DNA from: an uncultured Oscillospiraceae bacterium
GTDB lineage: Bacteria; Bacillota; Clostridia; Oscillospirales; Ruminococcaceae
Length of the DNA stretch: 64,000 nucleotides
Direction: 5' to 3'
NCBI GenBank assembly: GCA_902490585.1
Contig: CABUEI010000004.1
Location: 1 to 64,000 of the forward strand
Part shown: in pieces, positions 9,025-17,155 of the stretch
Numbering within the stretch: the first letter of the stretch is position 1
Layout: each line of letters opens with the position of its first letter
The notes under the pieces: model-generated
The model's input: only the letters and a program-made list of their open reading frames with translations
Told to the model about the DNA's origin: nothing
The model's database searches: none
Translations under genes and position numbers: made by a program

Positions 9025-9866
9025 AAGTAATGATATGTGCAAACCTCGAAAAAGAGCGGAGCAGAAAGGCGGCAATCGACGCTTGTGCAAAACTTACGGG
9101 AATAGGCTTTCTCCCTATGATAGAAAAGCAATACGAAAATGCTATCAAGGTGGATAACGCCGTATACGGTGAAACGGACAAGCTCATTTCCGACTGTGAT
9201 ATGTTTATGACGATCGGCGGTGACGGAACTATTCTTAAATGGGGGCAGAAAGCCGCCGCCTGCAATAAACTTTTGCTTGGTATAAATACAGGCAGGCTGG
9301 GTTTTATGACCTCTATCGAGAGTTATGAACTTGATACGCTTGAAAGGCTTAAAACGGGTGATTACACTGTAAGCAGAAGAATGTTGCTTGATATCGAATA
9401 TGAAGGAAAAGGCAACTTCAGTGCAATAAACGATGTAGTTTTCAATAAGTGCCGTTATTCAAAACTTCCCGAATTTATCGTATCGGTAGAGGAATATGAA
9501 GTAACAAAAATCAGAGCGGACGGTATAATTTTCAGCACCCCGGCAGGCTCAACAGCCTATTCACTGTCGGCAGGCGGACCTATTATATCGCCTGACGCTC
9601 AGTGTATTGAATTTACGCCGCTGTGTGCTCATTCGCTTTTCGGCAGACCTATGATATTCTCATCCGATTCCGAGATAACAGTACGTTTTTCAGCTTATGA
9701 AAACAGCAGAGTTTCACTCAGTATTGATGGAAACGACGATATGGACTTCAACGAGGGTGAAACGATAAAAATAAGACGCTCAAAACAGGAGCTTTCTCTT
9801 ATTGATATAAACGGAAGCAGTTTCTATAAGGCTGTGCACAACAAACTTATGCGACCACTCAAATAA
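9021..9866 (+). CDS. nadK: NAD kinase, probable CTG start
   Basis: 281 residues from CTG. It carries the NAD kinase hallmark MTIGGDGTILKW, then INTGRLGFM, and the donor/acceptor region FSTPAGSTAYSLSAGGP; it phosphorylates NAD to NADP. Start choice: ATG at 9030 lies 15 bases after the only good ribosome site (AGGTGA, 9009-9014). CTG at 9021, overlapping the tlyA stop, lies six bases after that site and gives the family-like N-terminus (M)KVMICAN. I infer CTG initiation; if ATG is used the protein is 278 residues. argR follows after 22 bases. Confidence 0.93.
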   Translation: MKVMICANLEKERSRKAAIDACAKLTGIGFLPMIEKQYENAIKVDNAVYGETDKLISDCDMFMTIGGDGTILKWGQKAAACNKLLLGINTGRLGFMTSIESYELDTLERLKTGDYTVSRRMLLDIEYEGKGNFSAINDVVFNKCRYSKLPEFIVSVEEYEVTKIRADGIIFSTPAGSTAYSLSAGGPIISPDAQCIEFTPLCAHSLFGRPMIFSSDSEITVRFSAYENSRVSLSIDGNDDMDFNEGETIKIRRSKQELSLIDINGSSFYKAVHNKLMRPLK

Positions 9867-9888
9867 ATTCTGACTAAGGGGTGATATT

Positions 9889-10326
9889 GTGAAAAAGAAA
9901 AGACAAGCAGAAATTTTAAGAATCATATCAACAAACGAAGTAGAAACACAGGAAATGTTACTTAACCTGTTAAGGCAAAAAGGTTATGATGTAACACAGG
10001 CGACGGTTTCCCGTGACATAAACGAACTGAATATAGAAAAAACGGTTTCGTCAAACGGTGTCAACTGTTACGCCAAAGCAGAAAAAGTTCATACCGTAAA
10101 GTTTCACAATATAATTTCCGAGGCGGTCGTCAGCATAGATTATGCGATGAACATTGTTTCTATCAAGTGTCACAGCGGTCTTGCAAATGCCGCTTGTGCA
10201 GGTCTTGACATGATGAATCTTTCCTATGTTGTCGGAACTATAGCAGGCGATGATACGATATTTGTTCTGACAAGAACCGAGGGTGACGCAAGAATGTTAA
10301 CCCGTCACCTTAAAGAACTGCTTTAA
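9889..10326 (+). CDS. argR: Arginine repressor ArgR/AhrC
   Basis: 145 residues. N-terminal winged helix with RQAEILRIISTNEVETQEML and the ArgR signature TQATVSRDINELNIEK; C-terminal hexamerisation and arginine-binding domain with HSGLANAACAGLD and GTIAGDDTIFVLTR. It senses arginine and controls its metabolism; the nadK-argR-recN order is typical of Firmicutes. GTG start at 9889 follows AAGGGGTGAT. Confidence 0.96.
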   Translation: MKKKRQAEILRIISTNEVETQEMLLNLLRQKGYDVTQATVSRDINELNIEKTVSSNGVNCYAKAEKVHTVKFHNIISEAVVSIDYAMNIVSIKCHSGLANAACAGLDMMNLSYVVGTIAGDDTIFVLTRTEGDARMLTRHLKELL

Positions 10327-10344
10327 GATAAGGAGGTCGGCGTT

Positions 10345-12015
10345 TTGCTGAGAGAGTTATCTATTGAAAATCTGGCTGTAATTGAAAAGGCGTCGATTGC
10401 CTTTGATGATAAGCTGAATGTATTCACCGGTGAAACAGGTGCAGGTAAGAGTATACTTATCGGCGGAATAAACGCAATACTGGGTGGCAGAGTAAGCAAG
10501 GATATTGTAAGAGCAGGTACTGAAAAGGCTGTTGTTACGGGACTCTTTGATGATTTGCCCGAAAGTGTCAGAACAAAGCTCACAGAGAACGGTTTTTCGG
10601 CTGATGATGAGCTTTTATTACAACGTGATATACATTCCGACGGAAAAAGTACAGCAAGAATAAACGGCAGAGCTACCACTGTATCAATACTCCGTGATAT
10701 AGCGTCAGAGCTTATTGATATACACGGACAGCACGATAACCGTCTGCTTATGGACAGTGACAATCAGCGTGAGATACTTGACAATTACGGCAGAAACAGT
10801 GAACTTCTGGGAGAATACGGTACGGCATTCAAGGAGTTTTCGGCTTTATCGAGAAAAATCAAGGAAATAAGCCGCAAGAAAACCGAATCACTTGAAAAGG
10901 CAGAGCTTCTGAGAGAACGTCTTGAAGAGCTTGACAGATATAACTTTTCGGCAGATGAGGAAGAAACAATAAAACAGAAGATTGAAGAACTGCGAAACGC
11001 AGAGTATATAAGCGAAAATCTGTATAACGCACAAACGGCAATTTCGGGTGACGATGATACAGACGGTGCATATTCGCTTCTTGAACGTTGCCGTGACAGT
11101 ATTACATCTCTCAGTGATACTATACCTGAACTCGACAAGCTTTCTGAGCGTATATCAGATATGCTGGTTGAGCTTGAGGACATAAGAGAAGAAATAGCAC
11201 AGAGAATACCTGATGAAGATGAAGATACGGCAGGTATGCTCGGAGTTCTTGAAGAAAGGCTCAGTGTTATATTAAGGCTTCGCAGAAAGTACGGAACAGA
11301 GCTTTCCGAAATACTTGAAAATTCGGAAAAATGGCGTACAGAGCTTTATGAAATAGATAACGGTGACGACATCATCGAAGAGCTCACCGAGAAGAAAAAA
11401 GAGGCAGGAGAAAAGGTAAAACATCTTGCCGCAGAGCTTACAAAAAGCAGAAAAAAAGCGGCTGATGATCTTGCTAAACATATTTCTGCCGAACTCGCTT
11501 TTCTTGATATGCCTGATATCAGACTTGTGTTTGATATATCGCAGGATAAAGTCACGCTCAGCGGTATGGATAAGGTAGAGATGCTTATATCCGTAAACAA
11601 GGGCGAAGATCTGAAACCGATGAGTAAAATCGCATCGGGCGGTGAATTGTCACGAATTATGCTTGCCATAAAGAATGTACTTGCCGATACCGACAAACTG
11701 CATACAATGATATTTGATGAAATTGATACGGGTATCAGCGGAAGAGCCGCTACAAAGGTAGGAATTAAGCTTCATGAAGCGGCTAAGAACAGACAGATAC
11801 TCTGTGTTACTCATCTTGCACAGATTGCCGCTATGGCTGATACACAGCTCCTTATCAAGAAAACCAGTGATGATAAGCGTACATACACCGGTATAACAAA
11901 GCTTGACTTTGACGGCAGAAAGAGGGAAATCGCAAGAATTATTTCCGGCGATGAAAACGATCCGATTTCGCTTGAAAACGCTGAAATGCTGCTTTTGAGA
12001 AAAAATGAGGTATAA
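10345..12015 (+). CDS. recN: DNA repair ATPase RecN
   Basis: 556 residues, SMC-like. Walker A GETGAGKS at residues 29-36, a long coiled coil about 150-360, the ABC signature ASGGELSRIMLAIK, Walker B MIFDEIDTGISGRA, and the late VTHLAQIAAMAD. RecN acts early in double-strand-break repair. TTG start at 10345, seven bases after AGGAGGT. It is the last gene of the block; a terminator follows. Confidence 0.97.
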   Translation: MLRELSIENLAVIEKASIAFDDKLNVFTGETGAGKSILIGGINAILGGRVSKDIVRAGTEKAVVTGLFDDLPESVRTKLTENGFSADDELLLQRDIHSDGKSTARINGRATTVSILRDIASELIDIHGQHDNRLLMDSDNQREILDNYGRNSELLGEYGTAFKEFSALSRKIKEISRKKTESLEKAELLRERLEELDRYNFSADEEETIKQKIEELRNAEYISENLYNAQTAISGDDDTDGAYSLLERCRDSITSLSDTIPELDKLSERISDMLVELEDIREEIAQRIPDEDEDTAGMLGVLEERLSVILRLRRKYGTELSEILENSEKWRTELYEIDNGDDIIEELTEKKKEAGEKVKHLAAELTKSRKKAADDLAKHISAELAFLDMPDIRLVFDISQDKVTLSGMDKVEMLISVNKGEDLKPMSKIASGGELSRIMLAIKNVLADTDKLHTMIFDEIDTGISGRAATKVGIKLHEAAKNRQILCVTHLAQIAAMADTQLLIKKTSDDKRTYTGITKLDFDGRKREIARIISGDENDPISLENAEMLLLRKNEV

Positions 12016-12030
12016 CATATAATGATTATA

Positions 12031-12060
12031 ACAGTCTGAGAAAACTCAGGCTGTTTTTTT
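12031..12060 (+). terminator. Intrinsic terminator after recN
   Basis: ACAGTCTGAG/CTCAGGCTGT stem (one G-U) with an AAAA loop, then seven T. It ends the Asp23-to-recN operon. Confidence 0.9.
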
Positions 12061-12126
12061 ATGCCTGTATCACAAACCGACACTTTTTTACTCCCGATTG
12101 TCCTATAATAAATGAGGGGCATGAAA

Positions 12127-12984
12127 ATGGTAATTTATCTTGATGTGCTGATTCTGATAAATATCTATGTTACATATTTTCAGATTATCGCTGTGTCGGC
12201 ATTTACCCACAGAAAAACAGTATGGTACAGAAAGCTGATATCCGCAGGGATAGGCGGCGTAGCGTCACTGTGCATTTTTATACCGCAGGATATGGTTTTG
12301 TTGCTTACATTTCTGAAGATCGTACTGTGTGCGTTAATTGCATTTGCTGCTTTCGGTTACGGAAGTTTCGGCAAATATGTAAAAAGCGTACTGTTCTTAT
12401 TGCTTGTAAACTTTATCTTCTCGGGGCTTATGCTTTGTGTGTGGCTGTTTGCCGCTCCTATGAAAATGATGTTTATAAACGGTACGGTGTATTTCAGTAT
12501 AGATGTTATGACAATAATTTTATGTACCGGTGCGGCTTACGGACTTCTCAGAATTATAAGGCTGATACTTGATAAAAACGGAAAAACCGACAAGAAGTAT
12601 TCGGTTGAAATAAAAAACAACGGTAAACAGTGCAGACTGTCGGCGCTTGCGGACAGCGGAAACGGACTTATGGACTATTTCAGCGGATTGCCCGTTATTG
12701 TATGCAGGCATGATATGTGTGCAGATATTTCACCGCCTGCAATAGAAATGATAGAGAGTAACAGCGATCTTTCCGATATTTGCACACATACGATAAAAGG
12801 TGTAAGAATTATGCCGTTTTCCACTGTAGGAAAGGACGGACTTATCTGTATGTTCAAAGCAGAAAGCGTTGTTATTGATGATGAAACAAGCAATGAAAAA
12901 TATCCTGTCAATGCGCTTATCGGTGTTGTGATAGGCGGAAAACAGGAGTATGACGCTATATTCAATCCGAAAATACTTGTGTGA
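12127..12984 (+). CDS. spoIIGA: Sigma-E processing peptidase SpoIIGA
   Basis: 285 residues. About five N-terminal membrane segments (within residues 1-145), starting MVIYLDVLILINIYV, then a cytoplasmic aspartic protease domain with the active-site loop LADSGNGL (Asp176). SpoIIGA cleaves pro-sigma-E at the sporulation septum after a forespore signal. ATG at 12127 is seven bases after AGGGG; ATGs at 12112 and 12121 lie before or beside that site. sigE begins nine bases after the stop, the classic two-gene arrangement. Confidence 0.95.
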   Translation: MVIYLDVLILINIYVTYFQIIAVSAFTHRKTVWYRKLISAGIGGVASLCIFIPQDMVLLLTFLKIVLCALIAFAAFGYGSFGKYVKSVLFLLLVNFIFSGLMLCVWLFAAPMKMMFINGTVYFSIDVMTIILCTGAAYGLLRIIRLILDKNGKTDKKYSVEIKNNGKQCRLSALADSGNGLMDYFSGLPVIVCRHDMCADISPPAIEMIESNSDLSDICTHTIKGVRIMPFSTVGKDGLICMFKAESVVIDDETSNEKYPVNALIGVVIGGKQEYDAIFNPKILV

Positions 12985-12993
12985 GGTGTAAAA

Positions 12994-13713
12994 ATGCTCA
13001 AGGTAATAGAAATTATCAGCAATCTGATTTTAAAATTGCGTATTTCTGCAAACGGAAAATGCGAGTGTGATTATATCAACGGTGCGGAAACTTTACCGCC
13101 GCCGCTTTCAAAGGAAGAAGAAGCGAAGACGCTTGCAAAACTCGATACTGATTTTGAAAATGCAAGAGAAACGCTAATTGTTCATAATCTCCGACTTGTT
13201 GTGTACATAGCAAAAAAGTTTGAGAGTACAGGTATAGGAATAGAGGATCTTATTTCAATCGGCACTATAGGGCTTATCAAGGCGGTCAACACATTCAGCG
13301 TTGAGAAGAATATCAAGCTTGCAACTTATGCGTCAAGGTGTATCGAAAATGAGATACTGATGTATCTGAGAAAAACCAATCAGCAGAAAATGGAGGTTTC
13401 TATAGATGAACCGCTGAATGTTGACTGGGACGGAAACGAACTGCTTTTATCGGATATTCTCGGTACCGATGACGATACGGTAAGCGTCAATATCGAAAAT
13501 GAAGCGGAAAAGCGTGTTCTGCTTGAAGCTGTAGAAAAGCTTGATGAAAGAGAAAAACTGATTATGGAACTGCGTTTCGGACTGAACAACCGACCCGAAA
13601 AAACACAAAAGGAGGTCGCCGATATGATCGGGATCTCCCAGAGTTATATTTCACGTCTTGAAAAACGCATTATAAAACGACTGAAAAAAGAAATGGAAAG
13701 TCTGTGCAGTTAG
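12994..13713 (+). CDS. sigE: Sporulation sigma factor sigma-E
   Basis: 239 residues. The short N-terminal pro-sequence and membrane-associating helix are followed by NLRLVVYIAKKFESTG and IEDLISIGTIGLIKAV (region 2), then region 4 with EKTQKEVADMIGISQSYISRLEKR. This is the mother-cell sigma factor activated by SpoIIGA. sigG, which often follows sigE in Firmicutes, is absent; instead a convergent gene overlaps the end by four bases. Confidence 0.96.
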   Translation: MLKVIEIISNLILKLRISANGKCECDYINGAETLPPPLSKEEEAKTLAKLDTDFENARETLIVHNLRLVVYIAKKFESTGIGIEDLISIGTIGLIKAVNTFSVEKNIKLATYASRCIENEILMYLRKTNQQKMEVSIDEPLNVDWDGNELLLSDILGTDDDTVSVNIENEAEKRVLLEAVEKLDEREKLIMELRFGLNNRPEKTQKEVADMIGISQSYISRLEKRIIKRLKKEMESLCS

Positions 13714-15314
13714 CACTTGCCGAAATCTCTGCTGAGTATCGACATAGCACATCTCAACCCGTCCATTGCGGCGGTTACAATACCGCCTGCATAGCCTGCA
13801 CCCTCTCCGCAAGGATATAAACCTCTTACGCTTATTGATGACAAAGTTTCGTCTCTCACTATTCTCACGGGAGAAGAACTTCTCGTTTCAGGACCTGTCA
13901 TAACTGCGTCAGGTAGACCGAAACAGCTTATTTTCTTTGCAAACTGCGGCAGGGCGTACCTCAGCGCATCGCAGACAAAATCGGGTAAATATTCATCGGG
14001 CAGTGCAAATGTTGTGCCTATCGGATAGGACGGGGCTACATTGCCGAATTTTTCGGAAGTGCGTTTTTTGAGAAAGTCGCCGACTAAGGCAACAGGTGCT
14101 TTATAATTTTCACCTGCCGCTTTGTAAGCGGCTTTTTCTATTTTCCGTTGCAACTCAACGCCCGCCATGATATCGTCGGTGTCAAAGTCGTCCGGGGTAA
14201 TTCCGACGAGAACGGCACTGTTTGCATTTTCGCCGTTTCTTGCATAGTAGCTCATGCCGTTTGTAACTATCGTGTGTTCTTCGGAAGAAGATGCCGTAAC
14301 CACACCGCCGGGACACATACAGAATGTATATATTCCTCTGCCGTTTTCATCGTGTACCGATAGCTTATAGTCTGCGGCAGGAAGAGCAGGATGACTGCTC
14401 ATATTGCCGTACATGCTGTAGTCGAGGTCGCTCTGCCTGTGTTCTATTCTGACACCCACCGAGAAATTTTTCGGCTGCATTGTGACATTGCGATTTTTCA
14501 GCATATAGAACACATCTCTTGCACTATGACCTATGGCAAGTATCACGTTATCGGTTTCTACAGTGTTTTCCGAACCGTCTTTTTCATATATTACTGATTT
14601 AATTTCGCCGTTTTCGGTATCATATCCGATGAATTTAGCACCGAATATTACTTCTCCGCCAAGAGATATAATATCATTTCTTATGTTTTTTACGGTTTCG
14701 GAAAGTTTGTCCGTTCCTATATGTGGCTTTGCATCATATATGATTTCTTCGGGAGCACCGTGACGGACAAACTCTTCAAAAACTATCCGTGACAGCGGAT
14801 CATTTACACCTGTGTTGAGCTTGCCGTCTGAAAAAGTACCTGCGCCGCCTTCGCCGAACTGTACGTTGCACTCTGTATCGAGTATACCTTTTTCCCAGAA
14901 TAATCTGACTTTTTCCTTGCGGCTGTCTACATCAAGTCCACGTTCAAGAACTATCGGACAAACTCCGCACTGTGCAAGATACAGTGCCGCAAACATACCT
15001 GCGGGACCGAATCCTATTATAACGGGACGCTTTGACAATTTTGCTTTTTCGGGAAGAGAATACGGTATTTCTTTATATAAAGAAATGCTTTTGTTACCCG
15101 TATTTTTTCTGATTATGCCGTTCTCGTTTTCACAAGAGAAAGCAACCGTGTAAACAAAGTGAATATCGTCTTTATGACGTGCGTCAACGGATTTTTTTAT
15201 GATTTTCAGTTCAGAGGATTTCAGCTGAACCGATTTCAGTTTTTTGTTTATAAACGTCGCTATATCGTCTTCGGTATGGTCGAGCGGCATTTTTATATTG
15301 CTGTATTTTATCAT
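13710..15314 (-). CDS. NAD(P)/FAD-dependent oxidoreductase (COG2509 type)
   Basis: 534 residues. After an N-terminal appended domain (about 1-95) comes the FAD-binding loop VIIGFGPAGMFAALYLA (near 97-113), QFGEGGAGTFSDGKL and a C-terminal LYPCGEGAGYAGGIVTAAMDG typical of this uncharacterised flavoprotein family. Substrate unknown. ATG at 15314 follows CGGAG, and the gene begins three bases after the stop of the next upstream flavoprotein, so the two form an operon. Its 3' end overlaps sigE tail to tail, and no separate terminator is visible. Confidence 0.9.
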   Translation of the reverse strand: MIKYSNIKMPLDHTEDDIATFINKKLKSVQLKSSELKIIKKSVDARHKDDIHFVYTVAFSCENENGIIRKNTGNKSISLYKEIPYSLPEKAKLSKRPVIIGFGPAGMFAALYLAQCGVCPIVLERGLDVDSRKEKVRLFWEKGILDTECNVQFGEGGAGTFSDGKLNTGVNDPLSRIVFEEFVRHGAPEEIIYDAKPHIGTDKLSETVKNIRNDIISLGGEVIFGAKFIGYDTENGEIKSVIYEKDGSENTVETDNVILAIGHSARDVFYMLKNRNVTMQPKNFSVGVRIEHRQSDLDYSMYGNMSSHPALPAADYKLSVHDENGRGIYTFCMCPGGVVTASSSEEHTIVTNGMSYYARNGENANSAVLVGITPDDFDTDDIMAGVELQRKIEKAAYKAAGENYKAPVALVGDFLKKRTSEKFGNVAPSYPIGTTFALPDEYLPDFVCDALRYALPQFAKKISCFGLPDAVMTGPETRSSSPVRIVRDETLSSISVRGLYPCGEGAGYAGGIVTAAMDGLRCAMSILSRDFGKC

Positions 15315-15317
15315 TTT

Positions 15318-16544
15318 TTACTCCGATAAAGATAGACTTGCGTTCATGCCGGCTGTATATCCGCTCTTCCACGCCCAGTCAAGATTATAACCTCCGCATT
15401 TTCCCTGAATGTTGAGTATCTCACCGCAAAGGTATAACCCGTTTGCTTTGAGCGATTCAAGCTTGCCCGATACTTCACTTGCGGGTATACCTCCGCAGGT
15501 GATCTGTGCAAGGCTCCAGTCTGATACGTTTCTTATAGGATAACGGCTGTCCTTTGCTATATTACAAAGCTTTGATATTTCTTTGCCCGAAATTTCACCG
15601 CAGGTTTTTGAAAAAGAAATACCTGCTTTTTTCAGCATTGCCTGTCCGACACGTTTATGATATATTCCCGTGAGAAGTTCTTCGCACGGAAGTGACGTTC
15701 TGATTTCGGCAGTGGTTTTGATAAGACTGTATAATTCTTCTTTGCTTAGCGTGGGTGCTGTATCAAGCGAAATTTCACCTTTGTTTATATATTCTGCGGC
15801 TTTGGCAGACAGGTTGAAAATACATATACCCGACAGTGCGCCGTCGTTGAACTGCACCTCTCCGGATTGTCTGTCGATTAAGTTTCCATTGCAGATAAGC
15901 GATACAACAGCGGCAACACGAAGTCCTTTCAGTGATTTTACAAGTTCTACATCTGTCCTTAGCGGTGCGAGGGCAGGGTAAAGCGGTGTTACAGAATGTC
16001 CGAACTTTTTACAAAGTTCATATCCGTCGCCTGTTGAGCCCAGTGACTGAGCCGCTTTTCCTCCGGTGGAGATAATGACACGTTTTGCTTTGATTTCCGT
16101 TTCACAGTTTGTTATTATAAAGCCGTTTTTGGTTTTTCTGATATCCGTCACAGCATATTCGCATATTGTATTGATACCTGAAAAGTCAGCGGCAAATCTG
16201 AGAGCGTCAAGCACCGAGGTTGCCGCATTGCTGTAGGGATATACTCTCCCCATATCATCTGCACGGCAGATAAGCCCCAGAGAAGAGAAGAACTCCTCTG
16301 AATTTTCTATATCTGTGCTTATATATGATAAAAACTCTGTGTTTCCGTCGTAATCGTCGGAAGAGATGTTGCGGTTTGTGAGATTACATCTTCCGTTACC
16401 TGTAGACAGAATTTTTTTACCTACTCTCTGCATTTTCTCAAGTATGGTTATATTGTTACAGCCGTAACGTGCGGCGGCAATGCCTGCGACAAGTCCCGAT
16501 GCACCGCCGCCGATAATTGCTATATCGGTATCAATTATTTTCAT
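15318..16544 (-). CDS. Aminoacetone oxidase/BaiN-like FAD-binding protein (HI0933 family)
   Basis: 408 residues. N-terminal FAD loop IAIIGGGASGLVAGIAAAR, then KKILSTGNGRCNLTN, IISTGGKAAQSLGSTGDGY and a C-terminal LYLCGEILNIQGKCGGYNLDWAW, all hallmarks of the HI0933/YhiN family. Some members are annotated aminoacetone oxidase or BaiN (bile-acid 7-alpha-dehydroxylation related), but reactions are mostly unproven, so no substrate is assigned. ATG at 16544 is five bases after GGAG; a TTG at 16559 lies before that site. Its promoter overlaps a palindrome next to the divergent marR gene. Confidence 0.9.
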   Translation of the reverse strand: MKIIDTDIAIIGGGASGLVAGIAAARYGCNNITILEKMQRVGKKILSTGNGRCNLTNRNISSDDYDGNTEFLSYISTDIENSEEFFSSLGLICRADDMGRVYPYSNAATSVLDALRFAADFSGINTICEYAVTDIRKTKNGFIITNCETEIKAKRVIISTGGKAAQSLGSTGDGYELCKKFGHSVTPLYPALAPLRTDVELVKSLKGLRVAAVVSLICNGNLIDRQSGEVQFNDGALSGICIFNLSAKAAEYINKGEISLDTAPTLSKEELYSLIKTTAEIRTSLPCEELLTGIYHKRVGQAMLKKAGISFSKTCGEISGKEISKLCNIAKDSRYPIRNVSDWSLAQITCGGIPASEVSGKLESLKANGLYLCGEILNIQGKCGGYNLDWAWKSGYTAGMNASLSLSE

Positions 16545-16584
16545 TTCTGCTCCGTTCAAAGAAGTTAATTAAATTTATAATCGG

Positions 16585-16613
16585 TTAACATAAAAAGTAT
16601 ACCATATTATCAT
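16585..16613 (+). promoter_or_regulatory. Promoter of marR-ABC operon
   Basis: TTAACA, 17 bp, TATCAT. The predicted start of transcription falls inside the palindrome at 16618-16636. Confidence 0.65.
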
Positions 16614-16624
16614 CAGGTAAGCAA
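16596..16624 (-). promoter_or_regulatory. Promoter of the leftward FAD oxidoreductase pair
   Basis: On the minus strand TTGCTT, 17 bp, TATACT. Its -35 box lies within the palindrome at 16618-16636, so a repressor bound there could block both directions. Confidence 0.65.
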
Positions 16625-16636
16625 GAGGTTTACTTA
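16618..16636. promoter_or_regulatory. Candidate MarR operator (inverted repeat)
   Basis: TAAGCAAGAGGTTTACTTA: arms TAAG-n-AA and TT-n-CTTA mirror each other. It sits at the start point of the marR promoter and on the -35 of the divergent promoter, the usual site for MarR autoregulation. Binding is inferred. Confidence 0.55.
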
Positions 16637-16684
16637 ATTGCGGATATTATGGGAGTATCTGCTGAAAATACGGAGGATAAGAAA

Positions 16685-17140
16685 ATGGACGACAGAATAA
16701 TGAGAATTATAATTGCGCTCGGTAAGTTCTCGGCTCAGCCAAGACAGTACAGAATTATGGAGGGGCTTAACGCAAGTGAAACAGGTGTGTTCTGGGCAAT
16801 GACGCAGATAGTTGCCGAAAAACCCGAAACCGAACTGTTCGGACTGAGCGAGCTTAACAGTTATCTTAATTTCACAAGACCCAACCTCTCTCAGACTATA
16901 AATAAGCTTGAGGACAAGGGCTATGTTGAACGTGTTGTATTAAAGGACGACAGACGGGTAACATATATCAAGCTTACCGAAAACGGCAGAGCAACAGCTA
17001 AAGCAAAATACGACGAAATATTCACACGGCTTGAAAATATAGCAAAGATACTCGGTGAAGAGGATACAGATAAGCTGATCGAACTTATTCTGCGTTTTGC
17101 CGATGCTTACGACAAGTCAGGCGAAATAAAGACAAAATGA
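16685..17140 (+). CDS. MarR family transcriptional regulator
   Basis: 151 residues, winged helix: LSELNSYLNFTRPNLSQTINKLEDKGYVERVV is the recognition region, followed by the wing DDRRVTYIKLTENG. ATG at 16685 lies eight bases after GGAGG (16672-16676); an upstream in-frame ATG at 16649 precedes it. Followed after 15 bases by an ABC exporter pair, it probably represses that operon and is relieved by a small ligand, as in many MarR-exporter units (inference). Confidence 0.92.
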   Translation: MDDRIMRIIIALGKFSAQPRQYRIMEGLNASETGVFWAMTQIVAEKPETELFGLSELNSYLNFTRPNLSQTINKLEDKGYVERVVLKDDRRVTYIKLTENGRATAKAKYDEIFTRLENIAKILGEEDTDKLIELILRFADAYDKSGEIKTK

Positions 17141-17155
17141 AAGGAAGCATAGCGT

